From Chlorobiota bacterium (GTDB lineage: Bacteria > Bacteroidota > Ignavibacteria > Kapaibacteriales > UBA961), in contig BJGZ01000004.1 in the NCBI GenBank assembly GCA_014191195.1, positions 124,001 through 188,000 of the forward strand: a stretch of DNA of 64,000 nt. The letters run 5' to 3'. Below the pieces are notes generated by a model. It was not told the origin of the DNA. It made no database searches and saw only the letters and a program-made list of their open reading frames with translations. Of this stretch, positions 45,631 to 55,137 are shown in pieces (the first letter of the stretch is position 1; each line of letters begins with the position of its first letter). Position numbers and translations under genes: made by a program.

Positions 45631-48438
45631 TTATTTAACGCAAGACATCGTAACACTCATTTTGTTACATTTTTTATCAGTTATAAGAACCTGATATATT
45701 CCTGATGTACACGCTGCAAATTCATCTTGTATTGAATGATTATTATCAAGACTAATAAACACCCTTTCACCTTGCACATTAAAAATTTCTATTGAGTAAA
45801 AATTAGGAAAAATTTGCAATTCATTATCCAAATTAGCAAAATCAATATATCTTCCAACACAAAATTTTAAAGTATTACTATCATTAATAACAGAAGAAAT
45901 ATATTCTAAATCATTAATCGTGTTTCTGATAATTTGTCCTACATTATTCTTAAGTGTATCTGCAGCAAAAATGATATAAAATTCTGCAGAATCTCCTTTA
46001 GATAATACCTTTTTAAAACTACCTCCACTAAAAATAGAAATATCGCCTTTAGAGGGAAATTGTACAGAAGAATTGCTATTAAAAAGCCCAGCGAAATCTG
46101 CATCTAATCCTTCGAATGTTCCTGAATTAATACCAGCGGATTGAGGAAAGAAAGAAGATTCTTTGCTGGATGCTATCGTTACTATTCCAATAAATGGATA
46201 AGGTTTATTATTATATGTTCCTTCACGATATGCAATTTCTGCTTGAGCTCTCATTCTAAGTTCTTCTGGGATACTTTCTGTAAAAAGTTCAACTTTATTT
46301 TCTCTTCCATAATTTCCTATATCCCAATCGGCATATAATGCTAATCCAGGATTGACTATTGGTTGATCACTGGTGTTATACAGAGTATATTTTATCGTTA
46401 CTGAATTACTTTTTAAAGAGGTAATAGTTTGTTTAACAGTTAATCCAATTTTTAGATAATCAGGATTTAAACTGTCTGTAAGCAACATTGATGCTCCGAT
46501 TGAGTTGTTTTCGAAGCGTTTGCTTGGCTCAAAATTAGATTCAGATGCAAAACCTTTAAGAATTTTATCACCTGAATTGGCAATAATTCCTCCAGAATAA
46601 AGTATCGACCCAATATTTTTTATCAAAAAACCTAATCCATCAAAACTTTCATTTCCTGTATTGCCTATCGTTCTATCACCTATAAATCCTAAAGACCCAT
46701 AATCACCTAAAGAAAAAGATAGATTATCTGTATGAAAAGTTGTGATTGATGGTATAGGACGATAAGGAATGAGTGTATATGGAAACACTTTATTTTCAGA
46801 TGAAATATCTGCTTTTAATAAAAAAGATGCATCGCTGGACTCTTTGATGACAATTCGTATACTATCAATGATAATCGTTGAATAGGGATCTATCTTATCT
46901 ATATATATTACTGAATCAATAATACGAACAGGTTCAAAAAAATCTGTGAGTGAAGAAATGTTAACAGTAGTATTTTTTGCAATGGATGTGAAAATATTTT
47001 CTAGTGAAAGCTTTAAAAATACTGTGTCACCAACCTTAAATCGAGTACCTTTTGTATGATACATATTCCAATCCTTTATGGAAATGATTGGAAAGGTATT
47101 TGGATGATAATCCAGCGCTTTTTTAAAGTTTACTCTGCCGGGAATCATTCCAGGGTAAAGAGTATTAGACAAAGAAATATTATCACTTGTTTGTTGTATA
47201 TGTTTATGAATCATGTGCATAGTAGCATCTGGAAATTTTCCTTTTACTAAAGCAGCACAAGCAGAAATTATTGGTGATGCAAATGAAGTTCCACTTGCTA
47301 TTGTATAGGAATCAATATCATTATCTGTTGTTTGAACCATATATCCCGGAGCCATAATGCCAATATGCCAACCATAAGACGAACCATTAGTCTTTGCATC
47401 ACTTAAATCTGTTTCCCCAACACCAAGTACTCCTTTATATCCAGCAGGATAAAAAGGGGCCCTATTCCTATCATTTCCGCCACTTGCAATTATTAGTACA
47501 TCTTGCTCGCTGGCAAAATCAATGATAGATTGATTGATTTCAGAAAATGAATTTGCAGAACCCCAACTACAATTTATGATATGAAAACCCCGTAACACAG
47601 CATATAGAATACTTTCATAGCCATATTCCACACGGTCCGAACCTTCTTTTCCAGCTTTGATTGGAAAAAACCTACACTTTGCAGCTGCTCCTGCTATGCC
47701 TATGGAATTATTCCATGTTGCAGCAGCAACGCCAGCCACCATTGTTCCATGACCATCTGTAGAATTATAGGTACTTCCAGCTTGAGAACCATCATTTGGC
47801 CAAGCCATATTTGCGCCTTTATAATCGTCTACAATGCCATTCTTATCATCATCTATGTCATTATTCTCGATCTCTTTCCAGTTAATTGCAATATTATCTT
47901 TTAAGTCAATGTGATTTTGTTGAAATCCATTATCGACAATAGCAATTACTATTGAAGTATCGCCTTGATAGATATCCCATGCAGAAAATGCTTTTACTGT
48001 TTCAAAAAAGGATTGCAAATGTATATTCGCATCATTTGGCGTGTATTGAGAAAATTCAAGATATCGAGGTTCAGCAATGTCTATAATGTCTATATGTTTT
48101 TTTACATAGTCACAAATAAAAATAGGGGATATTGATTGAGTAAATGTACATGAATAAGTTCTTAATATATTATCAAAAGCACGTGATTTCATGTAAAGAG
48201 CTTGAGAACTAGTGTGCTCTTGATCGATTATGGAAGTGGGTACAAATGATTGAAGAGTATACTGTTCAAAAATTGGTAAAGTAAGAGCGTCTAAAGCAAG
48301 AATTAATTGCTGTTTTGAGCTTCCTTTCTTCAATCTGATATTGATACTTCTATCTTGAACATTTTGAGAGAATATATCTTCATATATGAAGAAATGTAAT
48401 AGACAGAAGATGCTTAGTATATGTATCTTTTTATTCAT
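45631..48438 (-). CDS. Secreted subtilisin-like serine protease (S8) with shortened T9SS-type C-terminus
   Basis: This 935-residue protein has a signal peptide (1-24) and a prodomain-like segment (about 25-155). The S8 domain (about 160-440) has a full catalytic triad: Asp169 in AIVDNGF, His230 in DGHGTMVAG and Ser385 in SGTSFASP, plus oxyanion Asn in SGGNDRN. A long beta-rich region (about 450-850) follows. The C-terminal sorting domain reads IFPNFYSIEIFNVQGERVF, where about 20 residues usual between the PN turn and the IEIF strand are missing. It lies between a lipoprotein gene and a second T9SS cargo on the same strand. Confidence 0.92.
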   Translation of the reverse strand: MNKKIHILSIFCLLHFFIYEDIFSQNVQDRSINIRLKKGSSKQQLILALDALTLPIFEQYTLQSFVPTSIIDQEHTSSQALYMKSRAFDNILRTYSCTFTQSISPIFICDYVKKHIDIIDIAEPRYLEFSQYTPNDANIHLQSFFETVKAFSAWDIYQGDTSIVIAIVDNGFQQNHIDLKDNIAINWKEIENNDIDDDKNGIVDDYKGANMAWPNDGSQAGSTYNSTDGHGTMVAGVAAATWNNSIGIAGAAAKCRFFPIKAGKEGSDRVEYGYESILYAVLRGFHIINCSWGSANSFSEINQSIIDFASEQDVLIIASGGNDRNRAPFYPAGYKGVLGVGETDLSDAKTNGSSYGWHIGIMAPGYMVQTTDNDIDSYTIASGTSFASPIISACAALVKGKFPDATMHMIHKHIQQTSDNISLSNTLYPGMIPGRVNFKKALDYHPNTFPIISIKDWNMYHTKGTRFKVGDTVFLKLSLENIFTSIAKNTTVNISSLTDFFEPVRIIDSVIYIDKIDPYSTIIIDSIRIVIKESSDASFLLKADISSENKVFPYTLIPYRPIPSITTFHTDNLSFSLGDYGSLGFIGDRTIGNTGNESFDGLGFLIKNIGSILYSGGIIANSGDKILKGFASESNFEPSKRFENNSIGASMLLTDSLNPDYLKIGLTVKQTITSLKSNSVTIKYTLYNTSDQPIVNPGLALYADWDIGNYGRENKVELFTESIPEELRMRAQAEIAYREGTYNNKPYPFIGIVTIASSKESSFFPQSAGINSGTFEGLDADFAGLFNSNSSVQFPSKGDISIFSGGSFKKVLSKGDSAEFYIIFAADTLKNNVGQIIRNTINDLEYISSVINDSNTLKFCVGRYIDFANLDNELQIFPNFYSIEIFNVQGERVFISLDNNHSIQDEFAACTSGIYQVLITDKKCNKMSVTMSCVK

Positions 48439-48467
48439 GATATAATAAAAAAAATGATAAGATCACA

Positions 48468-49235
48468 TTAATTAGGAAGTAAAAAAAAACTAACAAATGC
48501 AGGTGAGCTATAATTCCAAAAAATCGTTTTACCATTCAGAGGATTTTGAGAAACAAAAGAACCTTCTGAAGTAGCTTCAAATCTGGAGATACCATAGGCA
48601 GCAACATATACTTTTGATCCATTAGAAAATCCATTGAGAATTAATCTCTGAATAGGAATTTTTAATACACCGGAATTTTCATTTGCTGGAATTGTTAAAT
48701 CGATAGAATAGAAATCATAAATCTGTGGGTTTATATATGATTCATTTAATTTATCAAAGAAAAGAATTACTCTTCTTGTTTGAGAAGCATATTTAGAAAC
48801 TGAACAATTGATCTGGACAAAAGTATTATCGTCCGTTAAAAATGTTTCAATATTATTAACAGTAAATTGAGGTATTTGAGCTAATGTAATTTGTGAAAGA
48901 TCATTAGATTTATTTCCATCAACAACTATATTAAAATATCGAAATTCAGAAAAACCACTTTTTACAAATGATAATGTATACACACCTTTAGGGATATTCT
49001 TTAGAGTCCATTTACCAGAAGAATCAGAATTTGTGGAATTATTTGTCCCAACTTGATTTATAATAACACCATTTTTGATAATCTCAATCGAATTATCCTC
49101 TCTCAATAACTTAACCGAACCCGAAATTGTATATAAAGGTTCTTCAATTCTAATATCGCTTTCTACAGGATTACATCCGATGCATATCATGCATATACAT
49201 GAAATTATCGTGATTTTTGATAAATAAATATTCAT
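48468..49235 (-). CDS. Lipoprotein with carboxypeptidase-regulatory-like domain
   Basis: This 255-residue lipoprotein has a signal ending MICIGC (Cys about residue 21). A carboxypeptidase-regulatory-like beta domain follows (about 32-115), with the pattern SGSVKLLREDN...TNSDSSGKWTLKNIPKGVYTLSFVKSGF. The last 130 residues form another beta-rich domain of unknown family. No catalytic residues are seen. It is the first gene of the lipoprotein-protease-propeller run, 29 bases before the protease. Confidence 0.82.
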   Translation of the reverse strand: MNIYLSKITIISCICMICIGCNPVESDIRIEEPLYTISGSVKLLREDNSIEIIKNGVIINQVGTNNSTNSDSSGKWTLKNIPKGVYTLSFVKSGFSEFRYFNIVVDGNKSNDLSQITLAQIPQFTVNNIETFLTDDNTFVQINCSVSKYASQTRRVILFFDKLNESYINPQIYDFYSIDLTIPANENSGVLKIPIQRLILNGFSNGSKVYVAAYGISRFEATSEGSFVSQNPLNGKTIFWNYSSPAFVSFFLLPN

Positions 49236-49308
49236 ATAATTCGGTATAAGGACAATAATCAGGGTAAATTAGTGATAAAGTTGTCTTTAATAAAGAAACT
49301 TCATAAAA

Positions 49309-49339
49309 TTTGGTCTTGCAGTGTAATACTCTATTTTTG
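49309..49339 (+). promoter_or_regulatory. Promoter of the TolB-like gene
   Basis: TTTG (49309-49312), 19 bases, then TATTTTTG (49332-49339) is an exact Bacteroidota-type promoter. Transcription would start near 49345, which fits the ATG at 49368 and rules out the earlier in-frame start at 49272. Confidence 0.65.
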
Positions 49340-49367
49340 CGCTATACATTTATATACAGGAATATTC

Positions 49368-50441
49368 ATGGCTACGATAAGTAATAAACAATGCAGATAT
49401 TTTGTCACAGCATTATGTGTTTTAGTACTTGCACATCAATATGGTAAAAGCCAAGGAGTATTACTTACAGATTCTCAATATTTAGCTCAGGAAAAGCACT
49501 TTGCTAATATAAAAATGCTGACTTTTGAGGGCGAAAATGCAGAAGCATATTTTTCATTTGACGATAAAATGCTTTCATTTCAAAGAAGAGTAAAGTCCGA
49601 TGGATGTGATCAGATTTTTATTATGGATATTGACGGTAAAGGAATGAAACAAATTTCAAATGGCCAAGGAAGAACTACTTGTAGTTTTTTTATGCCAACT
49701 GGAGACGTTCTTTTTGCTACTACTGCTTATAATGATATTGATTGTCCACCGCCACCTGATATGTCTAAAGGATATGTATGGCCTTTATTACCATCATATG
49801 ATATTATGTATGCAGACACTGCTACCGGAAAACAGGTAAGGACAATTACACTCATCCCAGATTATGATGCCGAGGCTACTGTTTCACCAGATGGAAAAAA
49901 GATCATTTTTACTTCTATGAGGGATGGAGATATTGAGTTATATTCTTGTGATATAGATGGTTTAAATGTTAAAAGACTAACATTTGAACCTGGTTATGAT
50001 GGTGGCGCATTTTATAGTGCAGATTCAAAAAAAATTGTCTTTAGAGCATCCAGACCAAAAGAGGATCAATTAAAAGCATATAAAAATTTGCTTGATGAAA
50101 ATTTAGTAAAACCATCGAAGTTAGAAATTTATATAATGGATGCTGATGGGACGAATAAACAGCAAATAACCAATAATGGTGCTGCTAATTTTGCACCATT
50201 CTTTCATCCGGATGGAAAGCGCATTATATTTTGTTCTAATATGCAAGACTCTAAAGGTAGAAATTTTGACATATATATGATTAATATTGATGGCACAGGC
50301 TTAGAACGTATAACATTCGCAGAAGATTTTGATGGATTCCCAATGTTTACACGTGATGGAAAAAAAATTGTATTCTGTTCTAACAGATATAATAAAAAAC
50401 CAGGTGATACCAATATTTTTATAGCCGACTGGATCGATTAA
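49368..50441 (+). CDS. TolB-like / PD40 beta-propeller periplasmic protein
   Basis: This exported protein of about 357 residues has a signal peptide (MATISNKQCRYFVTALCVLVLAHQYGKS). PD40/TolB-type propeller blades follow, each with the pattern SPDGKKIIFTSMRDGDIELYSCDIDG and HPDGKRIIFCSN. At least five blades run from about 55 to 355. The role is probably protein-protein interaction in the periplasm; no Tol-Pal genes adjoin, so I would not call it TolB. It is followed 22 bases later by the symporter gene. Confidence 0.88.
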   Translation: MATISNKQCRYFVTALCVLVLAHQYGKSQGVLLTDSQYLAQEKHFANIKMLTFEGENAEAYFSFDDKMLSFQRRVKSDGCDQIFIMDIDGKGMKQISNGQGRTTCSFFMPTGDVLFATTAYNDIDCPPPPDMSKGYVWPLLPSYDIMYADTATGKQVRTITLIPDYDAEATVSPDGKKIIFTSMRDGDIELYSCDIDGLNVKRLTFEPGYDGGAFYSADSKKIVFRASRPKEDQLKAYKNLLDENLVKPSKLEIYIMDADGTNKQQITNNGAANFAPFFHPDGKRIIFCSNMQDSKGRNFDIYMINIDGTGLERITFAEDFDGFPMFTRDGKKIVFCSNRYNKKPGDTNIFIADWID

Positions 50442-50463
50442 TTGTTTACCTAATCAAATTATT

Positions 50464-51813
50464 ATGAATACTGCAATTCTACAAACAGAACAGAAAAAAT
50501 GGTGGCATCTATCATTAACTAAACAAATCTTTTTAGGCTTGATAGTTGGGATTCTTGCTGGTTGGCTTGCACCTCAATTTTCTTCACAATTATCCTTTGT
50601 ACGTGATATTTTTCTTAGCCTAATCAAATCTATTATTGCACCTCTAGTTTTTGCGACAATAGTTATTGGAATTGCAGGTGGGGGAGATTTAAAAAAAGTA
50701 GGAAGAATGGGAGCTAAAGCATTATTGTACTTTGAAATTGTTACTACAATTGCATTATTTCTAGGTTTAGCTATTGTCAATATTATTCGTCCTGGTGATG
50801 GTATTACCTTGCAAGGTGATCCCGGACTTCTTGGAAAAATCGCTGAAAATCATCCTAAAACATTGATTGAAACTATTATCCATGTTTTTCCTTCAAGTAT
50901 TATAGAATCAATGGCAAAGGGAGATGTTTTACAAATTGTAGCATTTTCAATTTTATTTGCAATGGCTGTTACTGCAATAGGTTCAAAGGGTAAGCCTATT
51001 GTTGAATTCTGTGAATCTTTAGCTCAGGTAATGTTTACATTTACTGGCTTTATCATGAAATTTGCTCCATTTGGTGTTGGGGCAGCAATGGCTGTTACGA
51101 TTAGCCATCAAGGATTACATATACTTTCAAATTTAGGATTACTTGTCATTTCTTTATATGCTGCATTAGTACTATTTGTTGTCTTTGTATTGGGTACTGT
51201 AATGTTAATTGCAAGGGTTCCTATTAAACCATTTTTAAAAGCGGTGAGAGAGCCTTTTATTTTAGCTTTTGTTACAACCAGTAGTGAGTCTGCTTTACCT
51301 AAAGCAATGGAAGCAATGGAAAGATTTGGTGTGCCAAAACGTATTGTTGGATTTGTAATGCCAGCTGGTTATAGTTTTAATTTAGATGGAACTACTCTGT
51401 ATTTGGCCATGGCATCTGTATTTGTTGCTCAAGCCGCATCTACCACTGTTGCAGGATTTACATTTACATTTGAACAACAGTTAATGATGATGCTTTCATT
51501 AATGATAACCTCTAAAGGTGTGGCTGCAGTACCAAGAGCTTCATTGGTTATTTTATTGGCTACTTTGTCTACTTTTTTACCACCTGGGATTGGCGCATTA
51601 GGCGTTGCAATGATATTTGGTATAGATGAATTAATGGATATGGCTAGAACATCTGTAAACCTTTTGGGGAATTGTTTAGCTACAGTTGTTATTGCCCGTT
51701 GGGAAGGTGAGTTCGATGATCAAAGAGCACGTGTATTTGGTACTCCAGATGAAATTTGGTTAGATACTCAAGAAGGTGAGATAGCCTTAGCAGAAGCTGC
51801 TAAACAAGGATAA
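50464..51813 (+). CDS. Dicarboxylate/amino acid:cation symporter (DAACS family)
   Basis: This 449-residue inner-membrane transporter has about eight helices plus re-entrant loops. Family signatures are present: the serine-rich hairpin TTSSESALPKAMEAMERFGVP (about 275-295), and PAGYSFNLDGTTLYLAMASVFVAQ (about 300-325), which includes the NLDGT substrate and cation site. GltP/DctA-type members import glutamate, aspartate or C4-dicarboxylates with H+ or Na+; which one is not clear. Its stop abuts the alr stop on the other strand with no spacer. Confidence 0.93.
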   Translation: MNTAILQTEQKKWWHLSLTKQIFLGLIVGILAGWLAPQFSSQLSFVRDIFLSLIKSIIAPLVFATIVIGIAGGGDLKKVGRMGAKALLYFEIVTTIALFLGLAIVNIIRPGDGITLQGDPGLLGKIAENHPKTLIETIIHVFPSSIIESMAKGDVLQIVAFSILFAMAVTAIGSKGKPIVEFCESLAQVMFTFTGFIMKFAPFGVGAAMAVTISHQGLHILSNLGLLVISLYAALVLFVVFVLGTVMLIARVPIKPFLKAVREPFILAFVTTSSESALPKAMEAMERFGVPKRIVGFVMPAGYSFNLDGTTLYLAMASVFVAQAASTTVAGFTFTFEQQLMMMLSLMITSKGVAAVPRASLVILLATLSTFLPPGIGALGVAMIFGIDELMDMARTSVNLLGNCLATVVIARWEGEFDDQRARVFGTPDEIWLDTQEGEIALAEAAKQG

Positions 51814-52923
51814 TTATTCAATTCTTCTTGGTACTCTACTGGATATAGCTGTTGTTATTTCATAGGGGATAGTGCCTATAATATTAGCTATATCTTTTGC
51901 ATTCTGAGAACATTCTCCCTGTGACCCAATAATAATAACTGTATCAGATACACTGCATGGATCATCTCCAATATTTACCATGCATTCATCCATACATATA
52001 TTGCCAATAACAGGATAAAATTTTCCATTTATGATAAATGATACTTTATTGGATAAATGTCTGAATAATCCATCACCATATCCAATTGGTATTGTAGCAA
52101 TTGTCGTATCAGTATGTGCTACAAAAGATCTACCATAACTTACAGATTCTCCTTTCTTTATTCTTCTAAGAGATAAAACCCTGGATTCAATGCTCATAAC
52201 AGGTAATAGATCTGGTACTTCAATATCACCAATGACATTATATCCATATAAAGACAAACCCAATCTTACCATACCAGCTGCATATAACGGTTTTCTAATC
52301 ATTCCTGCTGAATTACTTATATGAATTCTTGGTATAGTATATCCATGTTGTTTAAGCTGTTCTATGCATTGATAAAATATAGATAATTGCTTATCCATAA
52401 ATGAAGTATCAGATGAATCTGATGTTGCAAGATGTGTACAGATGCCCACCCATTGTAAATTCGAGAATGAATGTAGAAGCTCAATAAATTGAAGTGTATG
52501 TGATGGATCAAATCCATCTCTATGCATTCCAGTATCGATATAGGTATGAACTTTTATGAGTGCATTTTTTTCCTTTGCTTGCTTAGATAATTCCCTAAGA
52601 TGATGTTCCGTACATATAACAGTTTCAATTGAATTCTTGATAATTGCATATATATCTTCATCTTCTGGAGGTGTCATCATGATGATTGGCAAGGTTATCC
52701 CAGCTTGTCTAAGAAGTACAGCTTCCGAAGAAAATGCTACACCCAAGCAATCAATCCCTAAAGATGAAAGAATTCTAGATGTTTCTACTAATCCATGTCC
52801 ATATGCATTTGCCTTAACCATAGCCATAATATGGATATCAGAGCCAATCAATGCTCGGATTGATTGCACATTATGTACAAAGGCAGATTCCTTTATAATT
52901 GCTTGTGTGGAATGAAAAATCAT
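51814..52923 (-). CDS. alr: Alanine racemase
   Basis: Alr makes D-alanine for peptidoglycan. This 369-residue PLP enzyme keeps the PLP lysine in MVKANAYGHG (about residue 36) and the catalytic Tyr region in SYGRSFVAHTDTTIATIPIGYGDG (about 255-280). The C-terminal SSRVPR ending is typical. It is the last gene of a six-gene minus-strand run and starts 18 bases after manC. Confidence 0.96.
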   Translation of the reverse strand: MIFHSTQAIIKESAFVHNVQSIRALIGSDIHIMAMVKANAYGHGLVETSRILSSLGIDCLGVAFSSEAVLLRQAGITLPIIMMTPPEDEDIYAIIKNSIETVICTEHHLRELSKQAKEKNALIKVHTYIDTGMHRDGFDPSHTLQFIELLHSFSNLQWVGICTHLATSDSSDTSFMDKQLSIFYQCIEQLKQHGYTIPRIHISNSAGMIRKPLYAAGMVRLGLSLYGYNVIGDIEVPDLLPVMSIESRVLSLRRIKKGESVSYGRSFVAHTDTTIATIPIGYGDGLFRHLSNKVSFIINGKFYPVIGNICMDECMVNIGDDPCSVSDTVIIIGSQGECSQNAKDIANIIGTIPYEITTAISSRVPRRIE

Positions 52924-52941
52924 GATAATATCAATGGATAA

Positions 52942-54039
52942 CTAGAGAAGATGTTCCAAATCATTGTTTTTTAATTGCTGTACTATAAGCTTTACTTGTT
53001 GCGCTTGCTGGACTGGACACACTAATAGGGCATCTTTAGTAAGAATAATTGTCATATTCTCTGTGCCTACAGAAGTTAAGAGGATTTCAGGATGCTCATT
53101 CCATAGAATTGATTCTTTGGTGTCAATAGATATAATATTTCCATGTTCAATAGAATTATGATGATTACTTTCACCTAATCGTGCTAATGCATCCCAAGAC
53201 CCAACGTCATCCCATAGAAAAGATGCTTGTAATACTGCTACATTAGATATCTTTTCTAAGACACCATAATCTATACTTGTTGCTTCCATTTTATTAAAGA
53301 AAGAGGCTGTCTTTTCATCGTGAATGTCTCCAATTTCATTGCACAAATACTCAGTTATCTTATTCATGAACTCATAAGTTATTGGCATTGTACTACCAAT
53401 AGCCTGTGAAAATGTATCCAAACGATAAAAGAACATTCCGCTATTCCAAAAAAAAGTCCCTGCAGACATAAAAGATAAGGCAGTATTGATATCTGGTTTT
53501 TCTCTAAAACTGACCACAGACAAAACTGGATTTTGTGCTTCTATGGGGCTACCAGATTCTATATATCCATAGCCAATTTCGGGTCTACTAGGTGGAATAC
53601 CTAAAGTTACAAGATAAGGATGATTACCAGCACATTCATATGCTGTCTGTATATCATCAGCAAACTTGTTTAAAGGTCTAATAAAATGATCTGCTGTAAA
53701 AACGCCAGCAATTATCTCATGTGCAGGTAATGTATATCTAGACAACAACAAAGATACACCTAATGCCAAACAGGGTGCGGTATTCATTTTTGTGGGTTCT
53801 GCAATGATGTTTTCTTCAGGAAAATCAGGTAATTCTTTACTTATGCTAGTTTTTAACATCGTATTAGTAATGATATAAATATCTTGTCTATCTACAACAG
53901 AAGTAATTCGATCAATTGCTTCTTCTAACATCGTTTTATCTGAAAAAAGCTTTAATAATTGCTTAGGATTCTGTTTTCGGCTAAGTGGCCAGAAACGTTC
54001 TCCAGCACCACCTGCCATGATAATTGCTACGTTTTTCAT
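52942..54039 (-). CDS. Mannose-1-phosphate guanylyltransferase (short ManC type)
   Basis: This enzyme makes GDP-mannose from mannose-1-phosphate and GTP. The 365-residue protein has IIMAGGAGERFWPLSRKQNPKQLLKLF (about 6-32), a full ManC-type active site, then EKPD, WNSGMFF (about 195-201) and WDDVGSWDAL (about 278-287). It lacks the phosphomannose isomerase half found in bifunctional ManC. It overlaps asd by 4 bases. A second, unrelated-type guanylyltransferase is at 17055-19565. Confidence 0.93.
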   Translation of the reverse strand: MKNVAIIMAGGAGERFWPLSRKQNPKQLLKLFSDKTMLEEAIDRITSVVDRQDIYIITNTMLKTSISKELPDFPEENIIAEPTKMNTAPCLALGVSLLLSRYTLPAHEIIAGVFTADHFIRPLNKFADDIQTAYECAGNHPYLVTLGIPPSRPEIGYGYIESGSPIEAQNPVLSVVSFREKPDINTALSFMSAGTFFWNSGMFFYRLDTFSQAIGSTMPITYEFMNKITEYLCNEIGDIHDEKTASFFNKMEATSIDYGVLEKISNVAVLQASFLWDDVGSWDALARLGESNHHNSIEHGNIISIDTKESILWNEHPEILLTSVGTENMTIILTKDALLVCPVQQAQQVKLIVQQLKNNDLEHLL

Positions 54040-55037
54040 AATGCTGTATGGGCTATTAATAATTCTGCAATTTGAACAGCATTTGTGGCTGCTCCTTTTC
54101 TAAGATTATCTGCAACAATCCAAAACATAATGCCATTATCAGAAGAAGGATCTTTTCTTATTCTTCCGATAAATACTTCGTCTTTTCCTTGACAATATAT
54201 AGGCATTGGAGCAAATGCTGAGTTATCTTCATCTTGAAGAACGATTCCTTTACTATTACTGAATACTTTGATGATATCAGTTAATTCTACTTTATTTTCT
54301 AATTCTACCAGAACTGATTCACCATGTCCACCTATTGTTGGTATACGTACACAAGTAACTGCTATAGGTAAATGTTTAATCCCCATAATTCTTTTTGTTT
54401 CATAGATGATTTTATCTTCTTCTTCTGTAAAATGACCAATCTTATTTTCTTTTTTAGGATGAAATACCGTATTAAATGCCAATGGAAATTCTGAAATCCT
54501 TGCACTTGGTTCTTTGCCTGCTAATTCATCGGTTAATTGGTCAATCCCTTTTTGCCCAGCTCCACTTACAGATTGATAAGTAGATACAATTACTCTTTTG
54601 ATACCAAACATTGTATGTAAAGGCTGTAAAGCAAGAACTAATTGTATTGTAGAACAATTAGGATTAGCAATAATATTCTTGTGAAAGGGGATTTGCTCGG
54701 GATTAACTTCAGGAACAATCAATGGAACATCTGGATCCATTCTCCATGCGGATGAATTATCAATCACAATGCAACCATTACTAGCAGCAATTTTTGCATA
54801 TTTTTTACTTATTGCACCACCAGCAGAAAATAATGCAATATCAATATGTCCAAAAGAATGCTCAGTTAATTCTTGAACAGGTATTGATTGTCCTTTAAAT
54901 ATTTGAGTCTTACCACTAGAGGCAGCTGATGCCAATAAAGTGAGTGAAGAAATAGGAAGATTTCTTTCTTCAAGAACCTTCAACATAGTTCTTCCAACTA
55001 AGCCAGTCGATCCTACAATTGCTATGTTCAAGCTCAT
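54036..55037 (-). CDS. asd: Aspartate-semialdehyde dehydrogenase
   Basis: Asd makes aspartate semialdehyde for lysine/diaminopimelate, threonine and methionine. The 333-residue protein has an N-terminal NADP loop GSTGLVGRTML, the catalytic Cys in NPNCSTIQL (about residue 129) and the catalytic His in PTIGGHGESV (about 245-252). It is translationally coupled to manC by a 4-base overlap and begins 100 bases after the methyltransferase gene. Confidence 0.96.
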   Translation of the reverse strand: MSLNIAIVGSTGLVGRTMLKVLEERNLPISSLTLLASAASSGKTQIFKGQSIPVQELTEHSFGHIDIALFSAGGAISKKYAKIAASNGCIVIDNSSAWRMDPDVPLIVPEVNPEQIPFHKNIIANPNCSTIQLVLALQPLHTMFGIKRVIVSTYQSVSGAGQKGIDQLTDELAGKEPSARISEFPLAFNTVFHPKKENKIGHFTEEEDKIIYETKRIMGIKHLPIAVTCVRIPTIGGHGESVLVELENKVELTDIIKVFSNSKGIVLQDEDNSAFAPMPIYCQGKDEVFIGRIRKDPSSDNGIMFWIVADNLRKGAATNAVQIAELLIAHTAL

Positions 55038-55137
55038 TATTTCTTATGCTGCAAAGAAAAAAAAGGAGAGAAATTGTATGCTAATATAAGAATTTGATTT
55101 CTGTAATAAGGATAGTATTTATACTGATGTTCTGCTT

